DNA of 11,864 nucleotides from positions 1-11,864 of the forward strand of contig CAJXPH010000069.1 in assembly GCA_913057765.1 (NCBI GenBank), written 5' to 3'. Position 1 is the stretch's first letter. Every line of letters starts with the position of its first letter. This stretch comes from an uncultured Campylobacteraceae bacterium. Lineage in GTDB: Bacteria; Campylobacterota; Campylobacteria; Campylobacterales; Arcobacteraceae. The notes under the pieces are model-generated. The model saw nothing but the letters and a program-made list of their open reading frames with translations. It searched no databases and was not told where the DNA came from. This document shows, piece by piece, positions 7,439-11,864 of the stretch. The translations under genes were made by a program, and so were the position numbers.

Positions 7439-7444
7439 TAAAAT
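7439..7444 (+). promoter_or_regulatory. -10 box of the NlpC/P60 pair
   Basis: GGCTAAAATATATG contains TAAAAT at 7439-7444. It predicts a start near 7451 and a leader of about 28 nt before the GTG at 7479. The form resembles the alaS box (GTTAAAAT). Confidence 0.45.
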
Positions 7445-7478
7445 ATATGTTAAAAAAAAGATTTGATAGGTAAAATTT

Positions 7479-8009
7479 GTGAAGATTATAAAGAATATTT
7501 TCTTATTTTTATTTCTTATTTTTAGTTTTCAAGCTTGTAGTTTTAAAAGTAATTCTTCAAATTACTCTACAAATACAGATAAAACATTTCCAAATAAATC
7601 GGAATATGATTATCAATTATCAAAGAGTATTAACTATCAAAAGCTTTACTTATCTCTAAACAAACAATACAACTCTTGGAAGGGAGTTCGATATAAATAT
7701 GGGGGAAATACAAAGAAAGGAATAGATTGTTCAGCCTTTGTTCAAAGAACCTTTAAAGATAGACTAAATATAAATATCCCAAGAACTACTGCCCTTCAAT
7801 CAAAGGTTGGTAAAGAAATCTCATTAGATGAACTTGAAATGGGAGATTTAATATTTTTTAAAACAGGATGGAACTCTAGACATGTTGGAATATATCTAGA
7901 AGGTGGAAAGTTTTTACATGCTTCAACAAAAAGAGGTGTGACAATATCAAGACTTGATAATAACTACTATTCAAAGCATTTTTGGAAAGTAAAAAGAATT
8001 ATTTATTAG
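7479..8009 (+). CDS. NlpC/P60 cell-wall peptidase, lipoprotein (copy 1)
   Basis: This 176-aa exported hydrolase has a lipoprotein-type signal peptide ending FSFQAC (C20). Phe at -3 makes this a weaker lipobox than usual. After a Ser/Asn-rich spacer, the NlpC/P60 domain runs from about W67 to the C-terminus. Its Cys-His-His triad is visible as DC84SAF, RH135VGIY and FLH147AST. The family cleaves peptide cross-links or stem peptides in peptidoglycan; the closest architecture is the Spr/MepS type of lipid-anchored endopeptidase. The GTG start is chosen because it begins the signal peptide and follows GATAGG by 8 nt. The stop codon TAG is part of the next gene's ribosome site, so the two paralogues are surely one operon. 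Confidence 0.92.
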   Translation: MKIIKNIFLFLFLIFSFQACSFKSNSSNYSTNTDKTFPNKSEYDYQLSKSINYQKLYLSLNKQYNSWKGVRYKYGGNTKKGIDCSAFVQRTFKDRLNINIPRTTALQSKVGKEISLDELEMGDLIFFKTGWNSRHVGIYLEGGKFLHASTKRGVTISRLDNNYYSKHFWKVKRIIY

Positions 8010-8012
8010 GAG
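8008..8012 (+). promoter_or_regulatory. Ribosome site overlapping the upstream stop codon
   Basis: AGGAG at 8008-8012 uses the last two bases of the stop codon of the first NlpC/P60 gene (TAG, 8007-8009) and lies 10 nt before ATG 8023. This arrangement suggests translational coupling of the two paralogues. Confidence 0.7.
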
Positions 8013-8022
8013 TATTATTTTT

Positions 8023-8607
8023 ATGATTAAAAGTTCGATTTTTATACTGAGTTTAGGTTTAATACTTAATGGCTGTGGAACTACTACAAAACAAGTTAGT
8101 AGTGATAGTATTATAAAAAGTAATGCAATAAAACATTCACTTAAAAATAATACAACTTACGAGCCAATAATAACTCCAGAAGAATATAAAAAAATGCTCG
8201 GAGAACAAAGACGAATACTTGTAAGTCCAAGTAGTACTATTCTTATGAATCGTTCACTTATGGATTTCTATAATGAGTGGAAAGATGTAAAATACACTTA
8301 TGGCGGTAATTCTAAAAAAGGAATTGACTGTTCGGCTTTCACTCAAAGAATTTATAAAGAAAAATTTGATGTAAATATTCCAAGAACAACAACCACTCAG
8401 GTAAAACTAGGAAAACATATAAAAAAATCTGACTTAGAAATGGGTGATTTAGTATTTTTTCGAACAGGTAAATTTGATAAACATGTGGGAATATATATGG
8501 GAAATGGTGATTTTATGCATGCATCTATTAAAGGTGTAAAGTTTACAAAATTAGATAAACCTTATTACAAGAAAAAATACTGGACTTCAAGAAGAATTAT
8601 TTATTAA
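8023..8607 (+). CDS. NlpC/P60 cell-wall peptidase, lipoprotein (copy 2)
   Basis: This 194-aa paralogue of the preceding gene has a canonical lipobox LNGC with C18. A longer linker (about 19-85) carries the segment PEEYKKMLGEQRR, which copy 1 lacks. The NlpC/P60 domain runs from about W86 to the end, with all three catalytic residues: DC103SAF, KH154VGIY and FMH166ASI. Shared blocks with copy 1 include YGGNxKKGIDCSAFxQR, NIPRTT and LEMGDLxFF, and both end in RIIY, pointing to tandem duplication. It probably cuts peptidoglycan stem peptides from the outer membrane's inner face (family inference; sorting is not shown here). Its stop overlaps the stop of the convergent membrane protein gene. Confidence 0.93.
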   Translation: MIKSSIFILSLGLILNGCGTTTKQVSSDSIIKSNAIKHSLKNNTTYEPIITPEEYKKMLGEQRRILVSPSSTILMNRSLMDFYNEWKDVKYTYGGNSKKGIDCSAFTQRIYKEKFDVNIPRTTTTQVKLGKHIKKSDLEMGDLVFFRTGKFDKHVGIYMGNGDFMHASIKGVKFTKLDKPYYKKKYWTSRRIIY

Positions 8608-9890
8608 AGTCCTAAATAATTAGCTGTGAAAAAAAGAGCTATCACGCATATAATATACATACGTATAACATAGGGTAAATTTGTTTTAAAGATATCAATT
8701 GCATTTAATTTATATCTTGCTTGCATAGTAAGGTTTAAACCACTAAAGGGTGAAGTTGAAACAGCAGTTGACCAAGACATTAAAAATGTCATAGCTAACA
8801 AAGTATGATTTAACTCATTCATCCAATTTCCGATAATGGCAATCGATATAATTGGATGTATTCCAACAAACGACAACATAATCAAAACGAGAAGTAATAT
8901 AGATGCTGTTAAACCATTAAAAGTTTCAAAAGGTAAACTTATATTTAAGCCAACTAATATAGAACTAATACTCACTCCAAACATACCTGCAACTAAAAAA
9001 AGTGCTATTTCATTTTTCATTTTAGGCAGTTCATCCGTAACATGGTGGTTCAATTTTGAAATTGCTTTTTTTAAACCAATTTTTAAAGGAAGAATAAATG
9101 AGGTTAATACAATAGAAAAAAATGAAATTAATAGTATAACTTTTAAATCAGGGTAATGATAATTTGTAAATAAAACCATTAGGGCCAAAATAAATGGTAA
9201 ATACAAAGTCTCAAAATGAATGGGATATCCTCTAAACTCATTAATATTATATTTTTTTATATCCATAACTTCTAAATAAGTAACCAAAAAAGCTATAAAA
9301 GCTAAAACAAGCCCTGTTAATAATATTGTTGATGTGGATAAATCGGGAGCATAAGTTAAAGCTGCAGCAAAAGCAACAAAAAAAGGCGACCAATATGCAT
9401 CAGAAGAAAATGCTCTTGTAAGTAACACAATTTGTAATTTTGAGATAGGTCCTTTTTTATATAATTTATCAGCTACAAGAATTAAGGATGAAAGATTAAT
9501 TACTGAACCGAAAAGATGTATCCCTAAATATGTTTTTAAAAATGACTCTTTCCCTTTTGGAAGTTCTTTTATTTTTTCTTTTTTAGGAGTTGCAATTAGT
9601 CTTAAAAACCCTACTCCAATTAAAAGAGTTAAAAGGTATTGATTGACTAAAATCGACCTCGAATAGTCTATTTGAAAACTATTTATAAAACTATATAGAA
9701 AAGCTAAAAAAGAAAATACTAAAAGTGTAATAAGTAATTTTGTATTTGAAGTAAATTTAAAAAGTAAAATAAATGCCAACCAAGCAAATATACCTGAGAA
9801 TATAAAAATATCATTCGAATAAAAATAGCTATAAATTGTGATTAAAAAGGAAATGAATATTAATATACCAGATAATTTTTCGATTTTCAT
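8604..9890 (-). CDS. Multi-pass inner-membrane protein, probable transporter of unknown substrate
   Basis: I do not recognise the family with certainty. The frame gives 433 aa from ATG 9905 or 428 from ATG 9890, with about 11-12 hydrophobic helices and a charged loop at 107-120 (residue numbers from 9905). Two polar segments, one per half, both carry a Ser-Pro-Phe core: SSDAYWSPFFVAFA at about 167-180 and WSTAVSTSPFSGLNL at about 378-392. They look like the paired re-entrant hairpins of ion-transporter-superfamily carriers (DASS, ArsB, CitM). FVGIHPIISIAIIGNW at 346-361 is another conserved-looking segment. Neither start has a Shine-Dalgarno. I prefer 9890 because a perfect TATAAT ends 7 nt before it. 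The gene converges with the NlpC/P60 pair and diverges from the spermidine-synthase-like genes. Confidence 0.75.
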   Translation of the reverse strand: MKIEKLSGILIFISFLITIYSYFYSNDIFIFSGIFAWLAFILLFKFTSNTKLLITLLVFSFLAFLYSFINSFQIDYSRSILVNQYLLTLLIGVGFLRLIATPKKEKIKELPKGKESFLKTYLGIHLFGSVINLSSLILVADKLYKKGPISKLQIVLLTRAFSSDAYWSPFFVAFAAALTYAPDLSTSTILLTGLVLAFIAFLVTYLEVMDIKKYNINEFRGYPIHFETLYLPFILALMVLFTNYHYPDLKVILLISFFSIVLTSFILPLKIGLKKAISKLNHHVTDELPKMKNEIALFLVAGMFGVSISSILVGLNISLPFETFNGLTASILLLVLIMLSFVGIHPIISIAIIGNWMNELNHTLLAMTFLMSWSTAVSTSPFSGLNLTMQARYKLNAIDIFKTNLPYVIRMYIICVIALFFTANYLGL

Positions 9891-9896
9891 TTTGTA

Positions 9897-9902
9897 ATTA
9901 TA
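9897..9902 (-). promoter_or_regulatory. Candidate -10 box of the multi-pass membrane protein gene
   Basis: Minus-strand ATGTATAATTAC has a perfect TATAAT at 9902-9897, with only 6 nt between it and ATG 9890. Transcription would begin essentially at that ATG. If true, the upstream ATG at 9905 is not in the mRNA. Confidence 0.4.
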
Positions 9903-9912
9903 CATAATTTTT

Positions 9913-9928
9913 ATGATATTATTATCAT
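9913..9928. promoter_or_regulatory. Near-Fur-type inverted repeat in a divergent promoter region
   Basis: ATGATA-TTAT-TATCAT has perfect 6-bp arms. The core TGATATT/ATTATCA resembles the two 7-bp half-sites of a Fur box (TGATAAT-N-ATTATCA), but lacks the central base and has one mismatch. It overlaps the plus-strand -10 candidate and the -35 region of the minus-strand gene, so a bound protein could block both. The identity of the regulator is inference. Confidence 0.35.
9914..9922 (+). promoter_or_regulatory. Candidate extended -10 of the spermidine-synthase-like genes
   Basis: TGATATTAT matches an extended -10 (TG-N-TATTAT). It would start transcription near 9929, about 33 nt before ATG 9962. 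It lies wholly inside the inverted repeat at 9913-9928. Confidence 0.4.
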
Positions 9929-9941
9929 TCGTTAACTTTAT

Positions 9942-9947
9942 AGAGGA
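9942..9947 (+). promoter_or_regulatory. Distant ribosome site before ATG 9962
   Basis: AGAGGA is the only purine-rich site upstream and lies 14 nt before ATG 9962, longer than the usual 5-10 nt. An in-frame TAG at 9956-9958 rules out any earlier start, so the ATG stands despite the spacing. Confidence 0.45.
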
Positions 9948-9961
9948 AAAATCAATAGTCT

Positions 9962-10570
9962 ATGTTCAAAGAAAACTTACTTATATATATACTCTTTTTA
10001 TTATCAGGTGTTTCGGCACTTGCATATCAAGTGATTTGGCAAAGAGTCCTCTTTTCAACTTTTGGAGTTAATATTGACTCAATTACGATTATAGTATCTA
10101 CTTTTATGCTTGGCTTAGGGTTAGGGGCACTTATAGGAGGGAAACTTGCTGATTTTTATAAAAATAAACAAATTATATTATTTATTTTGATTGAAATATT
10201 AATTGGTACATTTGGGTTCTTTAGCTATGAGATCATTGCATATGTAGGAAATCTATTTGTACTCTCAACATCTTTTGTTATATTTATTGTTAATTTTTCA
10301 ACTCTTTTAATCCCAACAATTCTAATGGGTGCAACATTGCCTATTTTAATTACTTATATATATAGAAGCTCTAAAAATATAGGATACGCTACTGGTATTT
10401 TATACTCTTATAACACTTTTGGTGCAGCAATAGGCGCTTTAATTGTTGGATTTGTAGCATTAATGTATTATGATATTCCTACAACTATAAAACTTATATC
10501 TGCAAATAATTTTATTATTGCATTTTTTGCATTTTTAATATCAACGAAAGCCCAAAATGAAGCAAGCTAG
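9962..10570 (+). CDS. Spermidine-synthase-like membrane protein, N-terminal half (membrane repeat 1)
   Basis: This 202-aa protein has about six hydrophobic helices and no soluble domain. It matches the first membrane repeat of large fused membrane/spermidine-synthase-like proteins: LLSGVSALAYQVIWQRVL at 13-30, then MLGLGLGALIGGKLAD at 49-64, GATLPILITY at 123-132 and YSYNTFGAAIGALIVGF at 148-164. The first segment aligns with FVGFISLSSEILWVRVASY at the start of the next frame, showing that both halves derive from one repeated unit. The frame stops at TAG 10568-10570, 14 nt inside the next frame, which is +1 relative to it. It could be a natural two-gene arrangement or a frameshifted single gene. 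The function of the whole family is not established; polyamine synthesis should not be assumed. Confidence 0.8.
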   Translation: MFKENLLIYILFLLSGVSALAYQVIWQRVLFSTFGVNIDSITIIVSTFMLGLGLGALIGGKLADFYKNKQIILFILIEILIGTFGFFSYEIIAYVGNLFVLSTSFVIFIVNFSTLLIPTILMGATLPILITYIYRSSKNIGYATGILYSYNTFGAAIGALIVGFVALMYYDIPTTIKLISANNFIIAFFAFLISTKAQNEAS

Positions 10571-11815
10571 ATTATTCGCTTTTTATTTATCACTTTTCGT
10601 AGGTTTTATTAGTTTAAGTTCAGAAATACTTTGGGTAAGAGTTGCCTCATATACATTTAAAACTTTACCACAAGTATTCTCAATCGTCTTAATTATATTT
10701 CTAACGGGTATTGCACTTGGTTCTTTATATGGGAGAGATTATTGTACTAACAAAAAATATGATTTATACAAAGTAAGTTTTTATATACTAATGATATCTT
10801 CTATTTCCGATATTTTATTTTTATATCTTGCTCTAACTATAATGAAAACATACCTTTTACCAATATTTGCTTTAGGGATATTTTTTAGTGCTTTCTTTAA
10901 AAGTATAATCTTTCCTATAGCCCACCATCTCGGTACTACTTCAAAAAAAGTTGGTTCATCTGTATCATTTATATATTTTGGAAATATTATAGGTTCAACA
11001 TTAGGACCTATTTTTACAGGTTTTATTTTACTTGAATATTTCACTACTATTAATACATTCATTATATTATCAGTCGCAACAGCTTTTATTGCAGCATTCG
11101 TATATATTTATATATCTAGAAAAAATATTAAAGAACTTATCACATTCTTGATAATAACTGCACTAATACTACTTTTCAATACTCTTTTAGAAGATAAAAA
11201 TCTTTCAACACTAATTTTAGGGAAAAAATCAATATTTACCATTGAAAATAGACATGGTATTATTGATGTTTTTGAAATTGCAAAAAAAGGTAAAGTTGTT
11301 TATGGTTCAGGAATGTACGATGGAGCAATTAATACTGACTTAGACAATGATATTAATGGTATAAGGAGAGCCTACAGAATTGCTGCTTTTAAAAACCCTC
11401 TTGAGCATATACTTGTTATTGGACTTAGTACTGGTTCATGGATAAAAATTATAAGTCAAATTCCTACAGTGAAGAAAATAACTGTTGTTGAAATAAACCC
11501 TGGATATATAAAACTACTAGAGAAATATCAATTAAACCATCTACTTAGTAATAAAAAAATAGATTTTGTCTATGATGATGGTCGAAGATGGTTAAAAAGA
11601 AATCCAAATAAAAAATTTGATGCAATTATTATGAATACAACTTGGCATTTTAGAAGTAATGTATCAAATCTACTTTCAAAAGATTTTTTTAAAATTGCTA
11701 AAAATAGACTAATTAAAAATGGTTTTATTTTTTATAATCCTAGCTTTTCATTAGAAGCTTTTAAAACATCAACTTTAGTTTTTAAAAATGTAAGTAAATA
11801 TACAAATTTTGTTAT
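10557..11815 (+). CDS. Spermidine-synthase-like membrane protein, C-terminal half (membrane repeat 2 + SAM-fold domain; 3'-truncated)
   Basis: An open frame of 419 genuine codons runs to the contig end with no stop. Residues 1-205 hold about six to seven membrane helices starting FVGFISLSSEILWVRVASY (second copy of the repeat in the preceding gene), with TGIALGSLYGR at 50-60 and FGNIIGSTLGPIFTGF at 141-156. From about 225 comes a spermidine-synthase-like domain with the nucleotide-binding strand ILVIGLSTGSW (285-295), the acidic VVEINP (310-315), YDDGRRWLKR (339-348) and FDAIIMNTTWHFRSN (354-368). In true aminopropyltransferases the last motif carries a catalytic Asp (typically D-x-x-D-P); here it is MNTTWH, so ordinary spermidine synthase activity is unlikely. 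The ATG overlaps the previous gene by 14 nt. A weak GAAAG precedes it, and an in-frame TAA at 10536 limits the start. The last 16 residues of the open frame are adapter. Confidence 0.82.
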
Positions 11816-11864
11816 CTGTCTCTTATACACATCTGACGCTGCCGACGAAGAGGATAGTGTAGAT
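11816..11864 (-). other. Nextera i5 sequencing adapter (right contig end)
   Basis: The mosaic end CTGTCTCTTATACACATCT (11816-11834) is followed by GACGCTGCCGACGA, the reverse complement of the i5 index (AGAGGATA, 11849-11856) and GTGTAGAT. It is the reverse complement of the left-end adapter with two extra bases. Genomic sequence ends at about 11815. Confidence 0.98.

Noticed and set aside
7447..7473. Eight-codon leader-peptide-like frame (MLKKRFDR) before the first NlpC/P60 gene.
   Set aside because: The nearest AGGAGG is 16 nt upstream, and the predicted transcript start (about 7451) falls after its ATG.
8836..9156. 106-codon open frame on the plus strand.
   Set aside because: It is antisense to the polytopic membrane protein gene, with no ribosome site or domain.
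10781..11062. 93-codon minus-strand frame.
   Set aside because: It is antisense to the second spermidine-synthase-like frame, which is intact through this stretch and has clear membrane motifs.

Overview
The window is a low-GC (roughly 30% by eye) bacterial contig whose protein sequences and promoter style (TAtAAT/TAAAAT -10 boxes in AT-rich DNA without clear -35 boxes) fit Campylobacterota, most likely Arcobacter in the broad sense. This placement comes from recognising the AlaRS and thioredoxin sequences, not from a search. Neither end is biological. Bases 1-47 and 11816-11864 are Illumina Nextera i5 adapter carrying index TATCCTCT, in opposite orientations, so the genomic part is about 48-11815 and both outermost genes are cut artificially.

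Left block, minus strand: the 5' part of a membrane sensor protein (periplasmic ABC-substrate-binding-like domain, one membrane span, PAS domain; output domain lost at the contig end), a DASS/CitT-type dicarboxylate transporter with its own terminator, and thioredoxin trxA with its own terminator. Middle: alaS diverges from trxA and is followed 3 nt later by a small four-helix membrane protein gene. That pair converges on a membrane-anchored SIMPL-domain gene, and a hairpin covers both stop codons. Diverging from the SIMPL gene is a tandem pair of NlpC/P60 cell-wall hydrolase lipoproteins. The second of them converges on a multi-pass membrane protein, and their stop codons overlap.

Right block: diverging from that membrane protein are two overlapping frames that together make one spermidine-synthase-like polytopic membrane protein. 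The first (9962-10570) holds membrane repeat 1. The second (10557 to the contig end) holds membrane repeat 2 plus a soluble nucleotide-binding domain. The second frame has no stop before the contig end.

I see no mobile element, CRISPR array, tRNA, rRNA or defence system, and no intergenic stretch over 300 bases. The content is mostly ordinary chromosomal genes. The points most worth a second look are the split spermidine-synthase-like gene with its degenerate catalytic motif, a near-Fur-type inverted repeat in the 9906-9961 divergent region, two genes whose best -10 box predicts a leaderless mRNA, and adapter-derived peptide tails that would corrupt database entries.
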